From: a bacterium
GTDB taxonomy: Bacteria; Armatimonadota; Fimbriimonadia; Fimbriimonadales; Fimbriimonadaceae
Direction of reading: 5' to 3'
Assembly (NCBI GenBank): GCA_027485645.1
Contig: JAIXQR010000007.1
Span: 248,001 to 312,000, forward strand
Length of the DNA stretch: 64,000 nucleotides
Under the pieces are notes generated by a model. It ran no database searches, was not told the DNA's origin, and saw only the letters and a program-made list of their open reading frames with translations. Made by a program: the position numbers and the translations under genes. Of this stretch, positions 19,775 through 28,021 are shown piece by piece. Position 1 is the first letter of the stretch; every line of letters starts with the position of its first letter.

Positions 19775-20307
19775 CGCTGATGGGACCGAAACCGGAGGAA
19801 ATATTCGGTCAGCATAGAACCAACGGTCGTTAGTCCGACTGCTAGCACGATGTATGCAAAGCTCGACCAAAAATCCAGGGGGGCGTCCTTTGTTAATTGT
19901 CGAACGAACATCTGGGTTGAGATGCCTGTGACCGCTGAAAGCAGGCACGTAGAAAACTTCCGCCCGCAAAACATTCCGAGAAGCAAGGGAACGGCGATAA
20001 AAGAGCCCAGGTAATTTGCATGCCATCCCCATGGCTTTGTGTCAGTCATTGGGGTGACGGGCTGGTTAACAGTAAATGTCCACATGGTCCAAGCAGCCCA
20101 AGCCGTCATGACTGGGAAATTGAGCTTGAGGTCGACGGGTGTTTGCTCGGCATCTGGTGTTAATGCATCCTGCACCGCCTCCGGATCCACGCCAAGAGAA
20201 TCGGCGATGCGTAACAGTTCCTCAGCGGTCAGCCGCTCACCCTCTTTTTTCCCACTCGCTGCGCTGATCAACTTCGCCGCTTCTTCGACCGTGAATGTTT
20301 GTTGCAT
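19771..20307 (-). CDS. Hypothetical membrane protein with N-terminal helical domain
   Basis: 178 residues. Residues 1-55 are a soluble helical domain (FTVEEAAKLISAAS, then LTAEELLRIADSLGVDPEAV), a type often found in front of small membrane proteins and likely a ligand or protein contact module. About four hydrophobic segments follow between residues 65 and 170. ATG 20307 is preferred; an in-frame TTG 7 codons upstream also exists. It lies just upstream of the groES operators, its stop codon inside the first CIRCE. Function unknown. Confidence 0.65.
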   Translation of the reverse strand: MQQTFTVEEAAKLISAASGKKEGERLTAEELLRIADSLGVDPEAVQDALTPDAEQTPVDLKLNFPVMTAWAAWTMWTFTVNQPVTPMTDTKPWGWHANYLGSFIAVPLLLGMFCGRKFSTCLLSAVTGISTQMFVRQLTKDAPLDFWSSFAYIVLAVGLTTVGSMLTEYFLRFRSHQR

Positions 20308-20356
20308 CGCGAAAATCCGTGTCAACAATATACAAGCATTCCCGGTCCGATACCGT

Positions 20357-20362
20357 TAAAAT
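20357..20362 (+). promoter_or_regulatory. Candidate leaderless -10 box (TAAAAT) before the PhyH-family gene
   Basis: TAAAAT is followed by six bases (ggggac) and ATG 20369. The GGGG could also act as a poor Shine-Dalgarno, but the -10 spacing fits a transcript that begins at the start codon. Confidence 0.4.
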
Positions 20363-20368
20363 GGGGAC

Positions 20369-21229
20369 ATGCAAAGCATTCAACTCTCCAATGAAGAAAG
20401 AGTCAGCCAGCGCCTCAGTGATGAGAACCTTGCGAAGGCCGTCGCCGCCATCGATACCGACGGTTTTGTCGTCATCGAAGACGTTGTTGACCTCAGTCAC
20501 ATCGAAATCGTAAAAGAGCGCGTGCTGGCTGATGTTGAGCTTTTGCAGAACCGCCCGAATGCCCCGTTCAACTGGAACCGCGGCAACATCCAGCAAGACC
20601 CACCGCCGTTCCCGCCGTACCTATTCCGCGACATTCTGGTGAACGAGTTCGCCATCCAGGTCACCCACGCCGTGCTTGGCAACGGGATGTACTGCGCCTT
20701 CTACAGCGGCAACACCGCCGTTCTGAGCGAAGACCGACAGCCGGTCCACGCCGATAGTGGCCAACTTTGGCCGGTGCAAAAAATTGCCCACCCGCCGTAC
20801 TCGCTGGTCGTCAACGTGCCGCTCGTCGATATGTCCGCTGAAAACGGCAGCACCGAAATCTGGCCCGGAACCCATGCCGATACCTCGGTGACGATGCAAG
20901 ACGGCGACATCAAAGTTTCACCCGAGCGACAAGCCGAGCGAGCGCTTGAGGCACCTCCGCTTCAGCCAACCGTCCGCGCGGGCAGCATCCTCATACGAGA
21001 TATGCGCATGTGGCACGCCGGCATGCCGAACCGAACGCCAAACCCCCGACCCATGCTCGCCATGATCCACAGCGTCGGCTGGTTCCCGGGCGGAACCGTG
21101 CGGTTCCAGAAGGGAAGCGAAGAGTTCCTGTCCCACGATGTTCTTAACTGGCGCGCCGACTTCGTAGACCACGTAGACCACATCTCGGCACCGGGCGGCT
21201 TTGAGTACGTGGGTACTAGCTCGAATTAA
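20369..21229 (+). CDS. Phytanoyl-CoA dioxygenase (PhyH) family protein
   Basis: 286 residues of the Fe(II)/2-oxoglutarate-dependent PhyH fold. The IDTDGFVVIEDVVDLSHI opening is typical; the HxD iron ligands are in PVHADSG near residue 127, and the distal His is in DMRMWHAGMPNRT near 214, followed by an Arg that can bind 2-oxoglutarate. All metal ligands look intact, so it should be an active oxygenase. The substrate cannot be inferred; the family acts on lipids, amino acids and natural products. It stands alone. Confidence 0.85.
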   Translation: MQSIQLSNEERVSQRLSDENLAKAVAAIDTDGFVVIEDVVDLSHIEIVKERVLADVELLQNRPNAPFNWNRGNIQQDPPPFPPYLFRDILVNEFAIQVTHAVLGNGMYCAFYSGNTAVLSEDRQPVHADSGQLWPVQKIAHPPYSLVVNVPLVDMSAENGSTEIWPGTHADTSVTMQDGDIKVSPERQAERALEAPPLQPTVRAGSILIRDMRMWHAGMPNRTPNPRPMLAMIHSVGWFPGGTVRFQKGSEEFLSHDVLNWRADFVDHVDHISAPGGFEYVGTSSN

Positions 21230-21235
21230 GGCCAA

Positions 21236-21284
21236 CTTGAGCCAGCCGGGCAAGGCGTTTCAACAGCTCTCCGGCTGGCTCAAG
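21236..21284. terminator. Long inverted repeat, probable bidirectional terminator
   Basis: CTTGAGCCAGCCGG (21236-21249) and CCGGCTGGCTCAAG (21271-21284) are perfect 14-bp arms with a 21-nt loop. It lies 6 bp past the PhyH-family stop and between two convergent genes. No T tract follows on either strand. Confidence 0.6.
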
Positions 21285-21340
21285 CGGTGACCGGCACCTC
21301 GATCGGCAAACTTTAACATGATCGACGAAGAAGTTCAACG

Positions 21341-21727
21341 TCATTGAACTCCTACAAATTCAGAACCACGGAATTCAATCCCTTGGTATTCAACTTCGCC
21401 GTCTGCAGCAAGATATTCGAGCTCACAGGTCGGATCCAATGAGAGCGGAGAAATCGCACACCCTGATCCGATTAAGCGCAAATGCTCGCCCTCTTTCCAA
21501 GAACTGTAGCGCTTGTACTGGGTTATCGCGGCGGTGCAGGCTAGATCTTTGTCGAAGCTATTTGTGCTAACCCTGACGGAGATACATTGTGTGATCTTCT
21601 GCGCGGCGCTTAGATTTCTTTGTCCAAGGAAGGTCATTAAGCACACGAATCCGATCGAGCCGCAAAGAAATAGGCAAATGTAGAGGAGTGCTTTCCGATA
21701 TGAATCCATTGAAGAGTGGCTATTCAT
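21341..21727 (-). CDS. Hypothetical protein with one N-terminal membrane helix
   Basis: About 128 residues. After a short polar stretch (MNSHSSMDSYRK) comes a membrane helix (LLYICLFLCGSIGFVCLMTF) and a polar extracytoplasmic part with several Cys (CISVRV, LACTAA, GSGCAI, PTCELEY) that could form disulfides. Upstream in-frame codons and an inner ATG at 21709 are alternative starts. I recognise no family. It is the first of a run of lineage-specific genes (21.3-26.2 kb). Confidence 0.5.
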   Translation of the reverse strand: MNSHSSMDSYRKALLYICLFLCGSIGFVCLMTFLGQRNLSAAQKITQCISVRVSTNSFDKDLACTAAITQYKRYSSWKEGEHLRLIGSGCAISPLSLDPTCELEYLAADGEVEYQGIEFRGSEFVGVQ

Positions 21728-21928
21728 CCGAGACGTTCCGGGCAAAGATTGCAGACATCATGTTTCGATCTCAAAATAATGCGCCTGAACTCCGGGGCAG
21801 GTCAATGTAGTGGGTCTGAACCATACAGCGTCCGACGATATTCGCACGAACGAATTGCTCCGACCAGCGACCGAGTAAAGGAAAACGTAAAAATGATTCC
21901 TAAGTTCAGAAAAAGGTGCTGATGCGCT

Positions 21929-22321
21929 TTACGGCAGTTCCACCACAAAAAGTCCTTGCCCATCCGCCAGCACCAACACGCACTCCAGCTTCGTCAACAC
22001 CGATAGCGTCTCTTCCGGTAGGTCTTCACCCACAATCATGTGCCCATTGATCTCTTGGACCAGCTCATGTGGCACTGCCGGCGGCTGGTGAGACGAGAAG
22101 AACAGGACCTGATCGAAGTGTGTGAAGAGTTTGGGTCCCGCGTCAACCAAGGTTTCAGGGTCGATTTCCAATTGGCGGAGTTCGTTCAATCGGGCCTCAG
22201 GTAGCACCTTTCTTGCCCATGACAGATCGAGGTCAGAATCGAGACAGGTAACGAGAGCGCTCCGCGCAAGTTCTGGCACTCCAGCTGCGAGCAAATGCCG
22301 TAACAATACAGACCCGATCAA
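21929..22321 (-). CDS. Hypothetical protein coupled to the upstream glycosyltransferase-like gene
   Basis: 130 residues, soluble, no recognised domain. The sequence is rich in short helices (LLRHLLAAGVPELARSALV) and ends in beta-like ECVLVLADGQGLFVVELP. Its ATG overlaps the stop of the 22318 gene by 4 bp (ATGA), so the two are made together and are probably functionally linked. Confidence 0.6.
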   Translation of the reverse strand: MIGSVLLRHLLAAGVPELARSALVTCLDSDLDLSWARKVLPEARLNELRQLEIDPETLVDAGPKLFTHFDQVLFFSSHQPPAVPHELVQEINGHMIVGEDLPEETLSVLTKLECVLVLADGQGLFVVELP

Positions 22322-23715
22322 TCAGCCCTCTTAAACCGCACAACAAAATGTTCGACGACCTCCTCATAAGTGCCGGGTCCGCAATCGACCATCTTGCGCA
22401 ACATCGCGAAAGCGTCGTCGGCCCTTCCTCCCATGCGGAGTATGTATTCATCCACTTTAGGTGGTATTTGCTCGGAACTGATCACGTGCCTCAAGTGACC
22501 AATGTCCTGATCCGTAAACGTGAGGGGGAAGCCAACATAGGACAGTCGGGCCTTGCGATCATAGCTTGCATAATCCCGATCATTTTTGTACTGCTCATAG
22601 AGTCTGTCTAGTCCCGTCGTTTTCAGCATGCCGGTCCGCAGCGTAGCGAGCACAATCGGGCCATCAAGCTCATCGGTCGCCCAGTCTTTGTTCCGTTCAA
22701 TTTTCACGGACTCTCGTCGTCTAATCTTCAGCATTCTGGCGAGATTTCCGGTATCAATTTGTAGCTGGAGACGATCGTAGGGAAGTAGATCAGTTGGGCA
22801 GGGGCGAGCAAGTACAGCTGCTCGAACCGAGTCATGAAGGCGATCCACTAGGGAAATGAATCCAGTATGAAAGGCTAGATATGCGGCATTCAGATTTAGG
22901 ATTTGGTACCGAAAAAGAAAAGGTTCGGCCTTGCTTAAGACCTCCAGCCTGGATTCATGCGAAACCTTTTCGTCGCACGCGACATTGCAAAGCCAAGTCA
23001 ATAGGCTCATGTCGCCAAGGTCATTCTTCGGTTGCCAGTCAAGAAGTTCGTTGACTAGAGTCTGATGTTGCCCCGGTTGAGCGTTCCGAAGCCGCATCAT
23101 GAGGGCAAAGGTTTCGTTAGGAGGTACCGAATCCGCTGTCCATGGATGCTTTATGCCGCACAGCTCCTCTCGAGTAGTTTGATGGCGGATGATCGGGGCA
23201 TGAACAAGGCTCACTTCGCCAGGGTGTGCGTCTTGGATATGTGCATAACGTAATGCAGCATAAGGGGTTCCGACATACACATCACCTGCCGGTTGTCGCC
23301 ACGCCCGAGGGTGAAGCGAATAGCAATTTAGCTCGTCGCTGACATACTCCGCACGACGGAACTCGATGATCGACGACGTTGATCGCAGTTCGAAGGAGAG
23401 TTCCGGAAGAAATGGATGGTCAGGTGCAGGTTCTAACGTCTCGTCGCTGTCGAGTCGGAAGCACCAACGGCCCACCGGAACCTCGCGCAACAGGGTGTTC
23501 AGGGCCAGTGATCGATCCCCTGTCCACTCGATCTCAACTGGTTGGATCCGACCGAAGGCCGAAGGAAACTTAACTTTACTCCCGGGCTGGACCGCAACAA
23601 GCACCGTCCGGCAGTACCTCAGCAACGCTTTGATCGTGTCGAGCGGCGCAACCGATTGATCGGTCGCGAGCAGAATCCCGAAGTCAAAAAGCTTTTCGGT
23701 CAATGAGTCCCTCAA
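22318..23715 (-). CDS. Glycosyltransferase-like protein (GT2-type N-terminus)
   Basis: About 465 residues. The first 110 residues look like a GT-A/GT2 nucleotide-sugar domain: FDFGILLATDQ, CRTVLVAVQPGS, SLALNTLLREVPVGRWCFRLDSDETL, where DSDE would be the metal-binding DxD. The rest is helical with an unassigned C-terminal domain. The start is placed at TTG 23715 because it overlaps the stop codon of the preceding gene (TTGA) and because open sequence further upstream to 23871 merely shadows that gene. A remote GT similarity, not a firm assignment. Confidence 0.55.
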   Translation of the reverse strand: MRDSLTEKLFDFGILLATDQSVAPLDTIKALLRYCRTVLVAVQPGSKVKFPSAFGRIQPVEIEWTGDRSLALNTLLREVPVGRWCFRLDSDETLEPAPDHPFLPELSFELRSTSSIIEFRRAEYVSDELNCYSLHPRAWRQPAGDVYVGTPYAALRYAHIQDAHPGEVSLVHAPIIRHQTTREELCGIKHPWTADSVPPNETFALMMRLRNAQPGQHQTLVNELLDWQPKNDLGDMSLLTWLCNVACDEKVSHESRLEVLSKAEPFLFRYQILNLNAAYLAFHTGFISLVDRLHDSVRAAVLARPCPTDLLPYDRLQLQIDTGNLARMLKIRRRESVKIERNKDWATDELDGPIVLATLRTGMLKTTGLDRLYEQYKNDRDYASYDRKARLSYVGFPLTFTDQDIGHLRHVISSEQIPPKVDEYILRMGGRADDAFAMLRKMVDCGPGTYEEVVEHFVVRFKRAD

Positions 23716-24044
23716 CGAAGGAGCACCCGGTACCTGTAAACGTTCATCCTTGACTCGCCATCGAACTCCAATCCGCCCAAGGCAAGCACCGTTCGAAACG
23801 TCCGATCGAGCCTGGAAGGGTACCGAAAATCGATGTATTCCTCTCCAGCGATGCTCCTCAAAATGCTCCAACTCATGATCGCAGCAAGCAGCAATCCGAT
23901 TCCAAAAAGCAAGGCACCAACAATTCCGATGGCTTGCAACGCAGTGTCGCTGTAACCTACCGCAAGCTTGAAACCCGCGACCATCGTTGCGATAAAGATG
24001 CTACAGACGGAAACTGCCGATCTAAGAAGCGATCGTCGCACCAT
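23712..24044 (-). CDS. Hypothetical membrane protein
   Basis: About 110 residues with two hydrophobic helices (SAVSVCSIFIATMVAGFKLAV and a longer one containing IGIVGALLFGIGLLLAAIMSW), then a basic tail (FRYPSRLDRTFRTV). It lies between the HEAT-repeat gene upstream and the glycosyltransferase-like gene, overlapping the latter by 4 bp (TTGA). In-frame TTG codons up to 24119 are alternative starts. No family recognised. Confidence 0.5.
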   Translation of the reverse strand: MVRRSLLRSAVSVCSIFIATMVAGFKLAVGYSDTALQAIGIVGALLFGIGLLLAAIMSWSILRSIAGEEYIDFRYPSRLDRTFRTVLALGGLEFDGESRMNVYRYRVLLR

Positions 24045-24139
24045 CTGAATTTTCTTTGTTTTACTATGGTTTCTGGCAAGCAATAGAACGTTCCAGATTG
24101 GAATTGTGGCAGGTGCCAAGATTGGAGAAGGTATCGGCT

Positions 24140-25477
24140 CTACTCTCGAGGCAGCTTGGCTTTCGCATTACGTATTCTCCTGATTGCTGTGAGTACTTGG
24201 TTACGCACTTCCGAGTAACGCCATAGAGAATCGTCAGCATACGCTTCGAGCAAACTCGGAACGGCTCGGGAATCTCCAAGATCGCCGAGCGCAACAGCGA
24301 TTTGACTTCGTCCGAATTCATTGGTACCCGGAGCTAGAAGCGATGCGGCAAGATACGGAAGCGACTCCGAGGTTTGTACGAGCGCCAAAGCAGCGCTTGC
24401 ATTTATCTGATATGGTGATTCTCGATTTGTAATCTTGCTCGTGAGAAATCGAAGCGATTCGATCCGTTCAAGTTTCTCGGGACTAAGGCGGGCAATAGTT
24501 GCGTGGGCTAGATGTTGCACTTGTGGAGAAGCGTTTTCTCTTAAAGAGTACGACTTCTCTAGCGCGACTTTATTATTCGCTCCAGCGAGAATTTGTAAAG
24601 CTATCTCTATTCGATCAGACTGTTCGGAGTTCAGCCATTCGGTTAGAAGCGCCGCGTCTTCTGGCTGTTTCCATTTTAAGAAGAGAGGTTTCAGTTGCCG
24701 TGCGTCTACTTTTCCTAATTCTACTTGACGGATAAGGACGTGTCGAGCTCTCATTGAGGGTCTGGTCAAGATTGCGGCTATCGTTGTAGTTCGAATTATC
24801 CTCTCAAGTCCTAGTTCCTTAGCAGTCTGGTTCCGTGATTGAAGCGCTGGTAACGCGTCAATTAGGAAACTTGAGGTTTCCGGTTTCAGCAGTTGAATTT
24901 CGCGCAGAGAAATTGCCGCACCGACTTTTGCCTCATAAGATTCCTTTGGCTCATGCGCAATTCTGACTAGGAACTTTTGTTCAGATGTCGCTCTATTCCT
25001 CATCAGTTGGTAGCTTTCGGCATTGTCTGGGTGTTCGAAGTTTCCGATCTTCCTGACAAGCGTCATGAGCGGTTCGTCCTTTTTTCGACTGAAAGTTATT
25101 GGGCCCTGTGCAACGCCGAGATTATCAAGTCTAAGTGTTCTGTCCGGCTGAATGCGGAGAATCATGCCTTCAAGCGATGATTTCGGTATAGCTCGTTTTA
25201 GGGATTCCTTTGAATCTGGCAGTGACAGGCCGAAGACTCCGCGGTAGACAAGAATCAGCTTGTCTCCTTCCTTTCTCCAGTAGCCAGATTGATTCAGACC
25301 GCAGATTTCGAACGTACCATCCCGGACCAGAACCATTGCGCGCTTTCCGAAGTAGGCTTCGAACACCCCCCGATGTTTGCGCGCTCGGGAGAAGTCCGCT
25401 CTATACGAGCCCAAGAACGGTTCAAGGTCTGGACTCTTGACGAGTCCAAGGAAGATTGCGCACAACACCGGCATCAT
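24140..25477 (-). CDS. HEAT-repeat protein with lipocalin/lipoprotein-like N-terminal part
   Basis: 445 residues. A hydrophobic N-terminus (MMPVLCAIFLGLVKS) is probably a signal peptide. Residues about 20-140 are beta-rich with GYWRKEGDKLILVYRG. From about residue 150 to the end there are HEAT-like helical pairs (EIALQILAGANN, QINASAALALVQTSESLPYLA, RSQIAVALGDLGDSRAVPSLL). The gene is more AT-rich than its surroundings. Likely an exported scaffold; no partner known. Confidence 0.6.
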   Translation of the reverse strand: MMPVLCAIFLGLVKSPDLEPFLGSYRADFSRARKHRGVFEAYFGKRAMVLVRDGTFEICGLNQSGYWRKEGDKLILVYRGVFGLSLPDSKESLKRAIPKSSLEGMILRIQPDRTLRLDNLGVAQGPITFSRKKDEPLMTLVRKIGNFEHPDNAESYQLMRNRATSEQKFLVRIAHEPKESYEAKVGAAISLREIQLLKPETSSFLIDALPALQSRNQTAKELGLERIIRTTTIAAILTRPSMRARHVLIRQVELGKVDARQLKPLFLKWKQPEDAALLTEWLNSEQSDRIEIALQILAGANNKVALEKSYSLRENASPQVQHLAHATIARLSPEKLERIESLRFLTSKITNRESPYQINASAALALVQTSESLPYLAASLLAPGTNEFGRSQIAVALGDLGDSRAVPSLLEAYADDSLWRYSEVRNQVLTAIRRIRNAKAKLPRE

Positions 25478-25487
25478 CGTTTAACAC

Positions 25488-25549
25488 GGGCTAAAGCCCA
25501 CTTCAGTTGCACAAAACTAATCGAGACCGAACGCCGCTGCTATAGCGGC
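25488..25549. repeat. Two small palindromic hairpins (GGGCTAAAGCCC and GCCGCT-AGCGGC)
   Basis: GGGCTAAAGCCC (25488-25499) and GCCGCTgctatAGCGGC (25533-25549) lie in the 80-bp gap between two leftward genes. Similar GGGCTNAAGCCC palindromes occur as dispersed repeats in several environmental phyla, from general knowledge; only this copy is seen here. It may end the 25558-26169 transcript. Confidence 0.4.
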
Positions 25550-25557
25550 ACAGTTCC

Positions 25558-26169
25558 TCATCCGATCTGTTTCAGTGCGCTCTTGATCATTTTCTCCGCC
25601 TTCTTCGTTCCGAACTGGATTGGTTGCTCGCGAAGGTAGTTTGCGAGTTCGCTCTGCTCATCCGGGGTCAGGCAATATGGAATCGGGTCTGGCTCCCAAA
25701 GGTACGACAGCAAGGCGTAATCCCGGCTGTAGCGAAGATCCGGCGGAAGGTCAAGGACGATCATGCGCTTCAGCGCAGAAAGGCGCTCGGACGGAAACCC
25801 AAGCAGGGCATTCAAGATTTTGTACTTCATCGCCACCTCATCGTCTCCAACTTGTTCGTCGAAAGCCTTCAACCATGCAAGGGTCTCTGGCGTCCCGTAC
25901 ATGTCCAACGTACTGACCGTCATGCTGAAAGTGTCGCGGAGTATCGTGCGTTCGGCCTCGTCAGATGCACTTGGCAAGCATGCCAGCGAAAGGCGGCAGA
26001 TTTCGTACGCGCTACGATGAGCCAGCGTAAGTTCCTCGTTCGGAATCGGTGTCTGCTGTGGTCCAATACGTGCGATCCGCCAATCCAACAAGCCAGAGCC
26101 AAGCTGCTTCCAGGCCAATTGTCGCTCACGTTCGACTGCAGTGCGTCTTTTCAAATCCTCGTCCTCCAC
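25558..26169 (-). CDS. Hypothetical helical protein
   Basis: 203 residues, no signal peptide, no membrane segment. Highly alpha-helical and acidic-basic mixed (AHRSAYEICRLSLACLPSASDEAERTIL; EVAMKYKILNALLGFPSERLSAL), which suggests an armadillo- or TPR-like solenoid. GTG 26169 is the start used; no clear Shine-Dalgarno. It is the first gene of the leftward accessory run and stands after a 400-bp gene-free stretch. Confidence 0.5.
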   Translation of the reverse strand: MEDEDLKRRTAVERERQLAWKQLGSGLLDWRIARIGPQQTPIPNEELTLAHRSAYEICRLSLACLPSASDEAERTILRDTFSMTVSTLDMYGTPETLAWLKAFDEQVGDDEVAMKYKILNALLGFPSERLSALKRMIVLDLPPDLRYSRDYALLSYLWEPDPIPYCLTPDEQSELANYLREQPIQFGTKKAEKMIKSALKQIG

Positions 26170-26325
26170 GCCCGCGCGGTCGTTCCGCCGAGCGAAACCT
26201 TCAAATTACTGGTTGACTTTCCGCCTCGCCAGATCCTATTACAATGTGCTTCCAAGCTGCAACACAAGGGCACCCTAAGCCACACCGGGCAATGCAAAGT
26301 GCCCCGGTTGAACCTAAAATGCCGT

Positions 26326-26365
26326 TTAATTAATTAATCCGTCTGGGGGGGAACGTTAATTAATT
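26326..26365 (-). repeat. TTAATTAATTAA inverted repeat with poly-G/C loop, copy 1
   Basis: TTAATTAATTAA (26326-26337) and TTAATTAATT (26356-26365) bracket an 18-nt loop that reads CGTTCCCCCCCAGACGGA on the minus strand. The loop matches 15 of 18 bases with the copy at 39233-39274, so the two are the same element. The arms can form a 10-bp AT stem. Confidence 0.8.
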
Positions 26366-26515
26366 CCGCCGCGAACGCCTTCCATCGCACCGCCCAAAAC
26401 TGAAATTTACATTTCTTCCCTAAGGCGGGAGCATTAAATAATAAATTTTTGGCCCTTCCGTGGTTTCAAAAAGTGATCTCGATTCGGTGATTGGGCAACC
26501 GAATGCCGCGAGAAC

Positions 26516-26553
26516 GAATCCGAACTCCCGAACTAATCCGAACTAACCCGGAC
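26516..26553 (-). repeat. 10+10+18 bp GTTCGG repeat, solo copy downstream of leuA
   Basis: On the minus strand: GTCCGGGTTA, GTTCGGATTA and the 18-mer GTTCGGGAGTTCGGATTC. Same architecture as 19330-19367 and the same GCGCT 6 nt before it. It begins 16 bp after the stop codon of leuA. Confidence 0.85.
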
Positions 26554-26569
26554 CAAAACAGCGCCGCCC

Positions 26570-27712
26570 CTACGCCACCAAAACGCGAAGATCATCCTCG
26601 TTCACTTCACTCTTCGAGTCCGCGACCTTGATGAAGTTCGCGTAGATCTCTTCGAACCGTTCGTCACTGAAGCTGTAGCCCAGCTCGGCCAGGCGATGCT
26701 TTAGGCCGTGCCGGCCGCTCTTAGAAGTCAAGATGATCTCGCTCTTCTCGGCGCCCACCAGCTTCGGATCGATAATCTCGTAGGTCGAGCGTTCCTTTAA
26801 AACGCCGTCTTGGTGAATGCCGCTGCTGTGGGCGTAGGCGTTGGCGCCTACGATTGCCTTGTTCCGCTGAACCACCATGCCCGAAAGCCGGGAAACCATG
26901 CGGGAGGTGGGAAGGAGCTGCGTAGTATCGATCCCAGTCGAAGCGCCGAACTTGTCGTTGCGAATGTAGAGCGCCATCACAACCTCCTCTAGGGAAGTGT
27001 TGCCCGCGCGCTCGCCGATGCCATTGACCGTCACCTCGACTTGCCGGGCTCCGGCCATTACTCCGGCCAGCGTGTTCGCGGTCGCCATACCGAGATCGTT
27101 GTGGCAGTGACAAGAGAACACTGCCCTGTCGCTGTTCGGAACGTTTTCGATAATGCCCTTGATCAGGTGGTAGTACTCGTTCGGATAGGTAAAGCCCGTC
27201 GTGTCCGGAACGTTGATCGTCGTCGCCCCGGCCTTTATAACCTCTTCGACGACCTTGTAAACGTAAGACAAGTCGGCCCGACCGGAGTCTTCCATGAAGT
27301 ACTCAACGTCGTCCGTAAACTGTCGCGCCCACTTCACCGCCTGAACCCCGGTGGCCAAAGCCTCCTCTCGGGTCATGCGCAGCTTGTGCTGAAGATGGTT
27401 CTCGCTGACGCCGAGTCCGGTATGAATCCGTCGTCGCTCCGCCGGAGCTAACGCCTCCGCCGCGACTTCGATATCCTTCTGCCGCGCGCGGGTCAGACCG
27501 CAAATCGTGACGCCTTTAAGCTGTTTTGCTAGCTGATTCACGCTCTCAAAATCGCCGGGACTCGAAATAGGGAAGCCCGCCTCGATGATGTCAACGCCAA
27601 GCGAAACGAGCTGCTGCCCGATTTCCAACTTGTCGGCCAGCGAAAGTCGAACGCCCGGACTTTGCTCGCCATCGCGCAACGTCGTATCAAACACCAGCAC
27701 GCGGTCACTCAT
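26570..27712 (-). CDS. leuA: 2-isopropylmalate synthase, catalytic part only
   Basis: LeuA condenses acetyl-CoA with 2-oxoisovalerate in leucine synthesis. 380 residues: the TIM-barrel opens with [15 protein letters not shown], metal ligand [12 protein letters not shown] near residue 205, [19 protein letters not shown] near 235 and the [10 protein letters not shown] block near 300, all typical of LeuA type I. The protein stops at [10 protein letters not shown] where full enzymes continue with the roughly 130-residue LeuA allosteric domain that binds leucine, so that domain is absent. ATG 27712 is the start; upstream open sequence lacks family similarity. Divergent from the NIL-domain gene. 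Confidence 0.92.
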   Translation of the reverse strand: MSDRVLVFDTTLRDGEQSPGVRLSLADKLEIGQQLVSLGVDIIEAGFPISSPGDFESVNQLAKQLKGVTICGLTRARQKDIEVAAEALAPAERRRIHTGLGVSENHLQHKLRMTREEALATGVQAVKWARQFTDDVEYFMEDSGRADLSYVYKVVEEVIKAGATTINVPDTTGFTYPNEYYHLIKGIIENVPNSDRAVFSCHCHNDLGMATANTLAGVMAGARQVEVTVNGIGERAGNTSLEEVVMALYIRNDKFGASTGIDTTQLLPTSRMVSRLSGMVVQRNKAIVGANAYAHSSGIHQDGVLKERSTYEIIDPKLVGAEKSEIILTSKSGRHGLKHRLAELGYSFSDERFEEIYANFIKVADSKSEVNEDDLRVLVA

Positions 27713-27776
27713 GAATGCATTATGTACGCGCCGGTCGAACCACGACCGAGCCCGTCGCGGTATATTTCGTTGGCGC

Positions 27777-28016
27777 ATGACTCACGTGACGATTAACCTA
27801 ACCGGCGGACGGGAACACGTACAGGAAGCGATTCTCTGGCGACTGTGCCGAGAGTTCAACGTGAAAGTGAATATCCAGAAGGCCAACGTCGATATCGACT
27901 TTGGCTGGGTCCAAGTCGAACTCGAAGGACCGCTCGAAGATATCCAGCGCGCAACCGCCTGGCTCATGACCACCGGATTGCACGTTGAGGCGCTCCAGCG
28001 CGCCGTTGGTGCCTAA
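27777..28016 (+). CDS. Stand-alone NIL-domain protein
   Basis: 79 residues that are one ferredoxin-fold NIL domain (MTHVTINLTGGREHVQEAIL, NVKVNIQKANVDIDFGWVQVELEG, ATAWLMTTGLHVEAL). NIL domains occur at the end of the methionine transporter ATPase MetN, where they bind methionine, and fused to or next to 4Fe-4S proteins. Here it is alone, five bases before the esterase gene. A TATATT box sits 10 nt before ATG 27777. The ligand is unknown. Confidence 0.75.
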   Translation: MTHVTINLTGGREHVQEAILWRLCREFNVKVNIQKANVDIDFGWVQVELEGPLEDIQRATAWLMTTGLHVEALQRAVGA

Positions 28017-28021
28017 GCGCC

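Larger units (their letters stand above)
26170..26569. other. 400-bp gene-free stretch carrying two repeat elements
   Basis: Between the 26169 gene and leuA. It holds, from left to right: an imperfect ACCGGGC/GCCCCGGT hairpin (about 26285-26308), the TTAATTAATTAA inverted repeat with its G7 loop (26326-26365), an AT-rich stretch with no signal I recognise (26390-26460) and the GTTCGG-type 10+10+18 repeat (26516-26553). I see no coding sequence and no remnant of the missing leuA domain in any frame. Confidence 0.6.

Noticed and set aside
23716-23871. N-terminal extension of the glycosyltransferase-like gene
   Set aside because: The added 52 residues only shadow the neighbouring membrane-protein gene; the TTGA overlap gives a better start at 23715.
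26170-26569. Separate gene for the missing LeuA regulatory domain
   Set aside because: All three minus-strand frames after the leuA stop are broken by stops and show no LeuA C-terminal motif.
27713-27776. T-box or leucine attenuator before leuA
   Set aside because: Only 64 bp lie between leuA and the divergent gene, too short for a T-box, and no leucine-rich leader peptide is visible.
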